Source: Candidatus Pantoea varia
GTDB taxonomy: Bacteria; Pseudomonadota; Gammaproteobacteria; Enterobacterales; Enterobacteriaceae
Direction: 5' to 3'
DNA: 64,000 nt
Assembly (NCBI RefSeq): GCF_900115075.1
Contig: NZ_FOVG01000004.1
Span: forward strand, 310,001-374,000
The notes below the pieces were generated by a model, which did no database searches, was not told where the DNA came from, and saw nothing but the letters and a program-made list of their open reading frames with translations. A program made the position numbers and the translations under genes. Below are positions 21,434-28,073 of this stretch, piece by piece. Positions within the stretch are counted from its first letter, which is position 1, and every line of letters starts with the position of its first letter.

Positions 21434-22014
21434 GCTGCTACCTCCAGCGTACGCTGCTTCAGCGCATCGCGGCTGCGTTGCAGCATCTGGCTGGCCTGCT
21501 CCGCATCCGGGCAGGCACGCGCCAGCGCCAGCGCGCCAACCATCTCTGCCAGCATGCTGGAGGCCAGTGCTTCCGCTTCCGGCAGCCTCAGCTCACGCAA
21601 TATCTGCGTCAGACTGGCATGCATCGTATTGAAGCCCTGGGCGAAGATCTGCCGTGTCGGCTGTGGAAGATGGGCCACTTCGCTCACCAGCGCCGCCATC
21701 GGACAGCCCTGAGCCGGCGCATTGCGATGCGCCTCGGAAAGATAGTTATCAATAAAGTCTGCCAGCTGCTGCGCGGGCTTTGTCACGGACTCCGCGGGCT
21801 TGAAGGTATCGGCTTCAGCAAACATATGCTTTAGCACCTCCTCAACCAACTCCTCGCGTGAGGCAAAATGCGCATAAAAACCGCCGTGTGTCAGACCGAC
21901 CCGCTTCATCAACGCCGCCACACCAATTCCTTCGGTGCCGGTTTCACGCATCACACGTGCCGCCTCATCAAGGATACGCTGCCGCGTTTGTGCTTTGCTG
22001 CCCTGCTTTTCCAT
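21430..22014 (-). CDS. TetR/AcrR family transcriptional repressor
   Basis: The protein starts [20 protein letters not shown] and has the TetR helix-turn-helix within residues 10-55 ([22 protein letters not shown]). The remaining approximately 140 residues form the ligand-binding/dimer domain. The start at 22014 has a GGAG site five bases upstream; the frame is open further upstream but that extension shows no family similarity. It is divergent from a short-chain dehydrogenase gene across an operator-like palindrome, so it probably represses that gene and itself. It overlaps mug by four bases. Ligand unknown. Confidence 0.9.
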   Translation of the reverse strand: MEKQGSKAQTRQRILDEAARVMRETGTEGIGVAALMKRVGLTHGGFYAHFASREELVEEVLKHMFAEADTFKPAESVTKPAQQLADFIDNYLSEAHRNAPAQGCPMAALVSEVAHLPQPTRQIFAQGFNTMHASLTQILRELRLPEAEALASSMLAEMVGALALARACPDAEQASQMLQRSRDALKQRTLEVAA

Positions 22015-22051
22015 CTCATCTCCTGCGGTGTCTGCTACGTCGCATCTGGCT

Positions 22052-22057
22052 ATTATA
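22052..22057 (-). promoter_or_regulatory. -10 of the tetR-mug promoter
   Basis: On the minus strand a perfect TATAAT lies about 40 bases before the regulator start codon. The -35 region near 22075-22080 is weak and overlaps an ATGATGA half-site like those of the operator on the other side. Confidence 0.55.
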
Positions 22058-22085
22058 GTAATTATTACGCTCATCATATTCCAGC

Positions 22086-22114
22086 TTGACGAATCATATG
22101 ATGATCGTCATATT
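22086..22114 (+). promoter_or_regulatory. Promoter of the short-chain dehydrogenase gene
   Basis: TTGACG at 22086-22091 and CATATT at 22109-22114 are 17 bases apart. The -10 lies inside the left operator dyad, so a bound repressor would block polymerase. Confidence 0.6.
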
Positions 22115-22139
22115 GATGGCTATTATGACGATCATCATA
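22097..22139. promoter_or_regulatory. Double operator palindrome between tetR-type and SDR genes
   Basis: TATGATGATCGTCATA (22097-22112) and TATGACGATCATCATA (22124-22139) are perfect reverse complements separated by 11 bases. Each arm is itself a near palindrome of the form ATGAyGATCrTCAT. This is the pattern expected for two adjacent TetR-dimer sites, here overlapping the -10 and the leader of the dehydrogenase gene and ending 13 bases before its start codon. Confidence 0.85.
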
Positions 22140-22152
22140 CGAGGAACAAGAG

Positions 22153-22944
22153 ATGTCACAATCAGGCACAGCATTAATCACCGGCGCATCCAGCGGTATC
22201 GGCGCGACCTATGCAAAACGACTGGCAGCACGCGGTTATGACCTCATCCTGGTCGCGCGCGATCAGGCTCGACTCACCACCCTGGCTGACACACTGGCAA
22301 AGCAGCACGATATTCGGGTGACGGTTATGACGGCTGACTTAACACACGAGCAGGATCTGCAACGCGTGGAGTCGGAGCTCGCGAACAACGCACAGATTAC
22401 GCTGCTGCTGAACAACGCGGGCATGGGCGTTGAGGGAGAGTTTCTTGAGGCGGACATCACACGCATTAACAGCATGCTGGCGTTAAATATTCTGGCTCCC
22501 ACCCGTCTGGCTCAGGCGGCTGGCCGGGCTTTCAAAGCGCGCGATAACGGCATCATTATCAATATTGCCTCGGTGCTGTCGCTGGTGCATGAGATGTTCA
22601 ACGGCGCCTATAACGCCACTAAGTCTTACGTACTGACTCTGACGCGTGCGATGCAGCGTGAACTCGCAGAGAGCGGCGTGCAGGTACAGGCGGTGTTACC
22701 CGGCGCAACCCGTACAGAGATTTTCGATCGCGCAGGCCAGTCTATTAATGAAATCCCGGCTGAAATGCTGATGGACGTTGATGAGATGGTAGACGCCGCG
22801 CTTGCCGGACTCGACAGCAAGGAGACCGTAACCATTCCGGCGCTGGAGGAGCTGCAGATGTGGCACGACTATGATCAGGCACGTGGCACGATGGTTCCCC
22901 ATCTTTCGCGGAATCAATCAGCATCACGTTATCGTCAGAACTGA
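22153..22944 (+). CDS. Short-chain dehydrogenase/reductase (SDR)
   Basis: This 263-residue classical SDR has the Rossmann nucleotide-binding motif TGASSGIG at residues 10-17, the structural NNAG motif (near 90), a catalytic Ser in the INIASVLSL segment and the YxxxK catalytic pair in YNATK. The basic residue after the second strand (VARDQARL) suggests NADP(H) preference. The substrate cannot be told. A GAGG site precedes the ATG. It is divergent from the TetR-type gene and very likely its target; detoxification or fatty/alcohol reduction would be typical but is guesswork. Confidence 0.9.
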   Translation: MSQSGTALITGASSGIGATYAKRLAARGYDLILVARDQARLTTLADTLAKQHDIRVTVMTADLTHEQDLQRVESELANNAQITLLLNNAGMGVEGEFLEADITRINSMLALNILAPTRLAQAAGRAFKARDNGIIINIASVLSLVHEMFNGAYNATKSYVLTLTRAMQRELAESGVQVQAVLPGATRTEIFDRAGQSINEIPAEMLMDVDEMVDAALAGLDSKETVTIPALEELQMWHDYDQARGTMVPHLSRNQSASRYRQN

Positions 22945-23128
22945 GTCAGCCATCAAACATAATGACTGAAGTCCGGTTTCACTAAAGGCGCGGAGAAGCA
23001 TTTTCCGTGCCTGTTTGCGACTTCGGGATCGCGGTTCGCCAGATTTGCTATAGAAATCAGCAGTTAAATCACTGCTGCTTATTTCAGCAACCGGTGGCTG
23101 AGTGCTGGATTGCCCTGAAGAGATACTT

Positions 23129-23134
23129 TATAAT
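23129..23134 (+). promoter_or_regulatory. -10 of the ileX promoter
   Basis: A perfect TATAAT 12 bases before the tRNA is followed by a GC-rich discriminator (CCCCGCTCCGC), the pattern of stringently controlled stable-RNA promoters. The -35 is poor. Confidence 0.65.
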
Positions 23135-23146
23135 CCCCGCTCCGCT

Positions 23147-23222
23147 GGCCCCTTAGCTCAGTGGTTAGAGCAGGCGACTCATAATCGCTTGGTCGCTGGT
23201 TCAAACCCAGCAGGGGCCACCA
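23147..23222 (+). tRNA. ileX: tRNA-Ile2 (anticodon CAU, lysidine-modified)
   Basis: The 76-base gene has a seven-base acceptor stem (GGCCCCT with AGGGGCC), encoded CCA, and an anticodon loop CTCATAA. It is nearly identical to E. coli ileX, whose CAU anticodon is modified to lysidine to read AUA as isoleucine, so it is not a methionine tRNA despite the CAU. It also sits downstream of mug, as in E. coli. In this genome it marks the boundary of the accessory region to the right. Confidence 0.95.
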
Positions 23223-23250
23223 AAATTTAGCTTTTAAATCATATATTTAG

Positions 23251-23278
23251 GCCACTTAACCGCTAAGTGGCTTTTTTA
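23251..23278 (+). terminator. Terminator of ileX
   Basis: The arms gccactta and taagtggc with a five-base loop are followed by six T residues, 28 bases after the tRNA. Confidence 0.9.
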
Positions 23279-23348
23279 TTACTAAAGCCAATGCCCCCTT
23301 TTTGTCCCCCCACAACCCCCTAACTAGGTAATGGATCGCGGCTCAGGT

Positions 23349-23486
23349 ATGCAAAAAAGAATTTACATGCCCCTCACCAAGTGCAAAGAATGTAAAAAGG
23401 GGGTCACAACACCTGCAGAAGCTTTCTGGCGCTGTCTAAAAACTAAGCAGATTATTGATGTCAGGGCCTACGATGCAAAGCTATAA
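23349..23486 (+). pseudogene. Small zinc-ribbon-like ORF, probably a remnant
   Basis: A 45-codon frame reads MQKRIYMPLTKCKECKKGVT and continues through a third Cys in FWRC. From the Met at 23367 the pattern MPLTKCKEC resembles the start of small zinc-ribbon proteins common in enterobacterial islands, but the second CxxC pair is missing, so zinc binding is doubtful. No strong ribosome site is visible. It lies 43 bases before the DUF6338-type gene. Confidence 0.45.
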
Positions 23487-23528
23487 TCCTTACTTTTAGC
23501 CATTCAATGATTTTCACACACTGAAGGA

Positions 23529-24161
23529 ATGACTGTGGACGTACTTGAAAAAGGTAAATTACTTTTATTCGTACTATTTATTATGCCCGGCTTTATCAGC
23601 ATGAGAGTTTATCGGCTTTTTCATCCAGTTGCAGATAACGATACATCAAAAATATTAATTGACGTAGTATCATACAGTTGCATTAACTACTCATTTTTGC
23701 TAATACCCATTTATTTAATTGAAACAAATAAGATTATCGACTCACATCCATTCTGGTATTACATCTTTTATCTCTTAGTTCTAATTATTGTTCCCGTTTT
23801 TTTACCCATACTCCTGCTGATGATTCGACAGAGCAATCGAATTAGGCAGATACTCCCTCATCCTATGGGACGTGCATGGGATTATTTTTTCTCAACGAAC
23901 CAATGTTGCTGGGTTTTAGTAACACTCAAAAATGGGAAAAAATATGGCGGCTTATATAGCTACAACTCTTTTGCATCAAGTAGGCCGGAACCAGAACAAC
24001 TCTATCTAGAAAAACATTGGGCTTTGGATAACGATGGCGACTTCGATCATGAACTGACCGATACACTAGGCATTATCATATTGACTAATGAAATAGAAAG
24101 TGTTGAGTTTATTAAGTTGCAAGAACCTACAACCAGCAATAGAGAGACGAAAGATGCCTGA
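23529..24161 (+). CDS. DUF6338-type membrane protein
   Basis: The protein (about 210 residues) has three hydrophobic segments at about 8-28, 42-62 and 72-98, with the motif MPGFISMRVYRLF in the first. A soluble C-terminal part follows with WVLVTLKNGKKYGGLY and the SSRPEPEQLYLEKHW segment. This layout and these motifs are what I recognise as DUF6338, a family of unknown function. AAGGA abuts the ATG at 23529, so the GTG at 23535, six bases from AAGGA, is an equally good start. The gene is visibly AT-richer than its neighbours, which points to transfer. It overlaps the next gene by eight bases. Confidence 0.8.
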   Translation: MTVDVLEKGKLLLFVLFIMPGFISMRVYRLFHPVADNDTSKILIDVVSYSCINYSFLLIPIYLIETNKIIDSHPFWYYIFYLLVLIIVPVFLPILLLMIRQSNRIRQILPHPMGRAWDYFFSTNQCCWVLVTLKNGKKYGGLYSYNSFASSRPEPEQLYLEKHWALDNDGDFDHELTDTLGIIILTNEIESVEFIKLQEPTTSNRETKDA

Positions 24162-24324
24162 AGAAAAACCAGTCAGCAAACCAGGGTTTGCAAACGACGG
24201 CTGGCAACCTGTGAACAAGGGTCACCAACCAACCAGCAGACCAAACCAGCAAAATAACGGGTATCAACCTCCCAGCCAAACTCAACAGACACAACAGGTT
24301 TCCCCACCTCCTAAGAAGCGTTAA
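24154..24324 (+). CDS. Small GWQP/GYQP-repeat protein
   Basis: This 56-residue frame encodes a Pro/Gln/Asn-rich, probably disordered protein. The degenerate motif appears as GWQPVNKGHQP and again as GYQPPSQ; the end is PPPKKR. It has no signal sequence or membrane segment. The start at 24154 lies inside the last codons of the DUF6338-type gene, giving an eight-base overlap and likely translational coupling. Similar short proteins next to DUF6338 genes are familiar to me from other enterobacteria, but no function is known. The overlap suggests the two act together. Confidence 0.7.
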   Translation: MPEEKPVSKPGFANDGWQPVNKGHQPTSRPNQQNNGYQPPSQTQQTQQVSPPPKKR

Positions 24325-24390
24325 TGCAAATGTTAGCCGATAGTTAGTTGAATTATTTCAGTCAACAACGAATCTTAAAAATACTGCATA

Positions 24391-24423
24391 GCCCGCAAAT
24401 CAACTGGTTGAGCGGGCTTTTTA
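24391..24423 (+). terminator. Terminator of the DUF6338 cassette
   Basis: The stem gcccgc / gcgggc continues inward with tcaac / gttga and is followed by a T run. It closes the two-gene cassette. Confidence 0.85.
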
Positions 24424-24804
24424 AGTTATCCCTTACTTCCGAGCAGTTAGATCCTCACACATCGCATAAATAAAATTATTCATTAATTATCAGTTAATTA
24501 TGGAAATCACCGCCATGTACTCGATCCTCGAAAACTGAAAAACACTGAAATTTTTTTCACTCTTTTCAGTTGGCGGACTCTGGCCATACCGTTTGTAAAA
24601 AAATCAAACTGAAAAATTTTTATGATGCAAAACCTGCAGGCGGGTGCGGTGTAGCGCCGATTTTGTCTGCGCAGCGATTATTCTGCCGGGGCTGACGCGC
24701 AGCCAGTGCCACGCTCTGCGGATGATCTGGTTGGGGTAATCGTGCGAGATGGCCGCGCCTTTGCGTGGCGCATCGTGCGTCTGAGGCGTTCTGGTGACGG
24801 GCAA
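24424..24804. other. AT-rich intergenic stretch with no supported gene
   Basis: The first half is AT-rich and has repeated actgaaaa-type words near 24535-24615. The second half is GC-richer and has an unsupported minus-strand frame (24604-24804, starting MPVTRTPQTHDAPRKG) lying downstream of the VgrG-like fragment. I could not assign this frame to a family; it may be remnant coding DNA of a phage or secretion locus. Confidence 0.5.
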
Positions 24805-24830
24805 TAAAAAACCCGCTGCGATAGCGGGTT
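24805..24830 (-). terminator. Terminator of the minus-strand VgrG-like fragment
   Basis: On the minus strand acccgct / agcgggt is followed by a run of T residues, just after the stop at 24842. Confidence 0.85.
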
Positions 24831-24841
24831 AGCGTGCTGGC

Positions 24842-25402
24842 TTACTTGCCGATGACGGGGGAATATTTCGTACTGAGCGTGGCGGCCTGCTGGCCACTCT
24901 GTGCGATGGCGCTGCTGTTCGTGGGCTGTCCGGTTGACGGGTGCGTATGGCTGGCCAGCTGCTGCACAAGCGCCACGGTATCAAGCATCAGCTGGGCTAC
25001 ATTAATCTTTTCCGAACCAATCCACACCACCGGCGCGATAATTTCCTGACGCGTCCCGGCAATGCTCTGGCGCAGCTGGCCAATTTTTTCAGTCATCGCC
25101 TGACCGACTTTTATCGCCGCGCTGCCAGTGACGTCCGTTTCCGCATTACCGCCCACTGTAATCAGCCGGCTCTGCTGTGCGGCCATGCTGTAATTACCGG
25201 TCGTCACGTGCTGGATTGCTCCGGCCATCAGGGACGCCGTGCCGATCACGGTCGTTCTGTCAGTGGCTTTGACCGTCGTTTCCCTGCTGACAAGCTCACG
25301 CGTTTCCGTATCGGCTTTAACTTCCCGGCTCATGGACGTTTCACGGATGGCCTGATCGGTCTGGCGCTCCCAGTCTCCCGCCTGTGTTAACCGAAACGAT
25401 GC
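24842..25402 (-). pseudogene. C-terminal fragment of a VgrG / phage tail-spike-like protein
   Basis: From the ATG at 25333 the frame gives 163 residues, and family-like reading continues upstream without a start to about 25400 (LTQAGDWERQTDQAIRET). The sequence is rich in Thr/Val repeats typical of spike beta-prisms (TTVKATDRTTVIGTASLMAG) and ends with a His-Thr-His segment (ASHTHPSTGQPTNSS) and STKYSPVIGK, as many type VI VgrG or phage baseplate spike proteins do. The N-terminal 400 or more residues expected of such a protein are missing. It is a truncated remnant with its own terminator intact. Whether the source was a T6SS or a prophage cannot be decided. Confidence 0.6.
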
Positions 25403-25566
25403 CGGTTCCCCACCTGAATGAAGAAGATGAGCGTGAACATATTCAACAGGTTCTCAGGGAAACTAACGGCGTGGTCGCCGGTCCTTGCGGGGCAGCACAG
25501 CGACTGGGATTAAAGCGCACTACCCTGCGGTCGCGAATGAAAAAGTTAGGTATTGCTGCGCACTGA
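25384..25566 (+). pseudogene. C-terminal fragment of an FhlA-like sigma-54 activator
   Basis: The frame contains EREHIQQVLRETNGVVAGP and then GAAQRLGLKRTTLRSRMKKL, the Fis-type DNA-binding helix-turn-helix that ends sigma-54-dependent activators such as FhlA and HyfR. The AAA+ and sensory domains are absent: family similarity starts about 25400, where the oppositely oriented VgrG-like fragment also begins. The two remnants therefore meet at a recombination scar. A GTG at 25384 could start a 60-residue peptide, but no ribosome site is evident and a free HTH is unlikely to be functional. Confidence 0.75.
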
Positions 25567-26080
25567 TAAAGCGGGTGCGAATGGCGCACCCAGCGAGGTC
25601 CAGTGAGTGTATTTATGAGATTTTTTGCGGGGCTGGCCTATCGGTAAAGCCACCAGCCAGCGTATTGCCATGAGCATACTCTTTACGGCACTGTTACAGA
25701 GGACTCGCAGGATACAATCTGATAAACCGAACCTCGTTTAGAGTTGAGTTAGCATTTCATTAACCGAGCCAATTGGGACTGAGTGCCATTAACTCTGGGT
25801 TTAGCGAGAAATGAAAATAATGACGCCGTCAGAGAGAGTCATGCTTGTATTCCTTCAGGCTATCGACGGTAAAAAGGCGACAAATTTGAACATTTTTATG
25901 CTTATAACTTAATCTAAAACCCACTAACTATAAATGCAAATCATTGATATTTAAAAATAAAAATGAACTCTCTCTCGGAGTAGCGTCATGATAATTTCCC
26001 ACTATACAAACGCTGTTATCGGAACAATAAAAAATTCCGAAAGTTGATGACGACTCTGGTAATGATGGCGGTTATCCATT
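25567..26080. other. AT-rich region with two tiny ORFs, no assigned gene
   Basis: Two short frames have plausible starts. At 25811-25912 one reads MKIMTPSERVMLVFLQAIDG onward for 33 codons. At 25988-26047 one reads MIISHYTNAVIGTIKNSES, with GGAG seven bases upstream. Neither is recognised; they could be leaders, decayed regulators or chance. An interrupted inverted repeat (ctcgtttagagtt near 25731 and aactctgggtttagcgag near 25793) is also present. The base composition changes sharply from the flanking core genome. Confidence 0.4.
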
Positions 26081-26404
26081 ATGAATATCCAGCAACTTGT
26101 CTCCAATCGCTTTCCAGGTGAACACATAGTTTTAGCTGATAAAACAACACAGTATCTGTGCGACAGCCCTGCTGACTGGCAGCTATACCTGAAGAAGGCC
26201 GCTGCGTTCTACGCTGGCGATACGAATAATAAGCGAACATCTCCCCATATTATTGATTCGCATTATCCCATCGTCGGTTTCAAAAAAGGACGTGAGTTAT
26301 TTTCCTTGTTGCTAAACGTAAAAAAAATGCCTGAGATTTGCCCCCCCCATAACAACAGACTCAAAATGCCAATAAATTTAATTAGCGGTTATATGTACCG
26401 CTAA
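26081..26404 (+). CDS. Hypothetical protein upstream of the fimbrial operon
   Basis: This 107-residue frame starts MNIQQLVSNRFPGEHIVLAD. It has no signal peptide, membrane segment or motif that I recognise. The C-terminal third is basic (LLLNVKKMPEICPPHNNRLK). The ribosome site is weak. It lies about 215 bases upstream of the major fimbrial subunit and could be a decayed or divergent regulator, but nothing in the sequence proves that. Codon use is AT-rich like the rest of the island. Confidence 0.4.
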   Translation: MNIQQLVSNRFPGEHIVLADKTTQYLCDSPADWQLYLKKAAAFYAGDTNNKRTSPHIIDSHYPIVGFKKGRELFSLLLNVKKMPEICPPHNNRLKMPINLISGYMYR

Positions 26405-26619
26405 TATTTCCGCATGATAATATACCCTCCCTGATTCAATCAGTCGGGAAAAAATAAAAACTGATTAATGCGCATATAGATTCATTAAATCTATCCCTAT
26501 TTAGACAGTGTATTTTATTACCCGAAAATAAAAACGCATTCGTTACTACACACAGCAATTAAAAACAGGCTGAGCATTCATGACCTGTTATTTATTACCT
26601 ATAACTTGAGAAAACCATT

Positions 26620-27309
26620 ATGCGTAAATTACTTTTAAGCTCTGCCATAGTAATGGCAATGGCATCTGTCAGCTTATCTGGTCAGGCGGCGGAGTCTACC
26701 ACCCTGTCAGTCACCGGTACGATCATCCCCGCGACCTGCGACGTCGCGCTGAGTTCACCAAGCATTGAGCTGGGTAATATCCCGGCATCAACGCTGACTA
26801 ATGATATGAATGTCCAGACGGTCAGCAATGTCACACTGAGTGTCGATTGTGACGCTCCGGCGGCTATCGCGGTACAGACCACCGATAACCGCATCTCAAG
26901 CGCAATGACTGTTGCAGAGATTGAAAGCCAGATGAAGGCCACCTATGTCGGTTATACTGATGCCAACTATTTTGGATTGGGATTGGATAAATCCAGCAAT
27001 AAAGTCGGTGCATTACTTCTGACTATTACTGGCTCAACCAACGACGGCACAGCAAATGCAAATGTGCTGACCAGTACAGATAAAGCAGCCTGGAAAGCAG
27101 TGACCGTATCCCCACAAACAGGTCTGTCTCTGACAAAAAATGATTACTTTGCCTCTGCAGTTGATGCAAATGCCACCACACCAGCGGCCTATACTCAGGC
27201 AACCTATACCATTGTCCCGGGTGTTGCTCTGAAAAAAGGCGACCAATACCCTTCTGGTGAGTCAGTCAGCATCGACGGTAACGTCACCTTCTCGGTTGTT
27301 TATCTTTAA
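26620..27309 (+). CDS. Fimbrial major subunit, DUF1120 type
   Basis: This 229-residue protein has a signal peptide cleaved after about residue 23 (SGQAAES). The mature start TTLSVTGTIIPATCDVAL has the conserved first Cys, with a second Cys in SVDCDAP that would form the pilin disulphide. The C-terminus ends GNVTFSVVYL, an alternating hydrophobic beta strand as recognised by chaperones and ushers. The length and pattern fit DUF1120 subunits of beta-clade fimbriae such as E. coli Yhc; the clade call is from memory. It is first in a four-gene operon and is followed by a hairpin, consistent with higher expression than downstream genes. Confidence 0.85.
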   Translation: MRKLLLSSAIVMAMASVSLSGQAAESTTLSVTGTIIPATCDVALSSPSIELGNIPASTLTNDMNVQTVSNVTLSVDCDAPAAIAVQTTDNRISSAMTVAEIESQMKATYVGYTDANYFGLGLDKSSNKVGALLLTITGSTNDGTANANVLTSTDKAAWKAVTVSPQTGLSLTKNDYFASAVDANATTPAAYTQATYTIVPGVALKKGDQYPSGESVSIDGNVTFSVVYL

Positions 27310-27323
27310 TTGTTAACATCTTC

Positions 27324-27350
27324 AGCGAAGGCCGTCTGGTCTTCGCTGCT
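27324..27350 (+). terminator. Intercistronic hairpin after the major pilin gene
   Basis: The arms agcgaag and cttcgct with a ten-base loop have no long T run. Such hairpins between a major subunit and its chaperone typically stabilise the subunit mRNA or cause partial termination; that role is inferred. Confidence 0.6.
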
Positions 27351-27365
27351 TTATGAGTGACTGGT

Positions 27366-28055
27366 ATGAATATTCTGACTAAATTAGCGTCCGTTGCCGC
27401 TCTTCTCTCGTTGTCCGTTGCAACGGCTTTTGCCGCAGGTATGAAGCCAGAACAGCCGGTACTGTTTCTTGATGATCTAACTCGTGAAGCGACAATAAGC
27501 GTATTAAATACCGACGCCAGTTCCGCACTATTGCACAGTAGTCTGGAAACCATTCCTGAAGATCGTGATAATAAATTGATTGTCACGCCTCAGCTGGCAC
27601 GTGTAGATGCGGGTAAAAAACAGCAGATTCGTGTGATACTGAAAGATGGCGTTAAATTAGATAAACAAAAAATGCAGCGTATAAACTTTATTTCTGTGCC
27701 GCAGGATGATGGCAAAAAAAATCGTGCGCGCATTTTAATTGGGCAAAATATTCCAGTTATTATTTCACCCGCCAGTTTACCTGAAAATACATCACCCTGG
27801 GCCGGCCTGATATTTCGCCGTACCGGTGCCACACTGAATATTGAAAACCCAACGCCCTATATTGTCAGATTGACTAAACAGGTCGATCTGCTGCCCGGCA
27901 AACAGATGGCAGAGTTGCCTAAAACCTATATTCTTCCCGGTGAAAAAATCAGACTGACCTTGCCCCAGACTTCGGCAAACAGCATTACCTCCGTTCGCCT
28001 GCACCCGGTAACCCGATTTGGCATTTTAACCACGCCTTATGACGCGCAGTTGTAA
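27366..28055 (+). CDS. Periplasmic fimbrial chaperone (PapD-like)
   Basis: The 229-residue protein has a signal peptide (SLSVATAFAAG) and the two immunoglobulin-like domains of pilus chaperones. The G1 strand region KLIVTPQLARVDAGKKQQIR precedes a Lys-rich loop; the second domain includes LIFRRTGATLNIENPTPYI. It would cap pilin subunits by donor-strand complementation in the periplasm. The ATG at 27366 is chosen over the in-frame GTG three codons earlier. It is followed after 18 bases by the usher gene. Confidence 0.9.
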   Translation: MNILTKLASVAALLSLSVATAFAAGMKPEQPVLFLDDLTREATISVLNTDASSALLHSSLETIPEDRDNKLIVTPQLARVDAGKKQQIRVILKDGVKLDKQKMQRINFISVPQDDGKKNRARILIGQNIPVIISPASLPENTSPWAGLIFRRTGATLNIENPTPYIVRLTKQVDLLPGKQMAELPKTYILPGEKIRLTLPQTSANSITSVRLHPVTRFGILTTPYDAQL

Positions 28056-28073
28056 TTCAGACTGCCCTCAGCC

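Noticed and set aside
22945-23146. A terminator after the SDR gene (ggcgcgga / tccgtgcc, near 22987-23011)
   Set aside because: The stem needs a G-T pair and a nine-base loop, and has only a weak T tail; too uncertain to list.
23147-23222. Initial reading of the CAU tRNA as tRNA-Met
   Set aside because: The sequence matches E. coli ileX almost completely and lies downstream of mug as ileX does; it is the lysidine-modified isoleucine tRNA.
24604-24804. 66-residue minus-strand frame (MPVTRTPQTH...) as a real gene
   Set aside because: No recognised family, and no ribosome site. Listed only as part of the unassigned stretch.
23147-26619. A complete integrative element flanked by att repeats
   Set aside because: No integrase gene and no second copy of the tRNA 3' end were found by eye within the accessory stretch.
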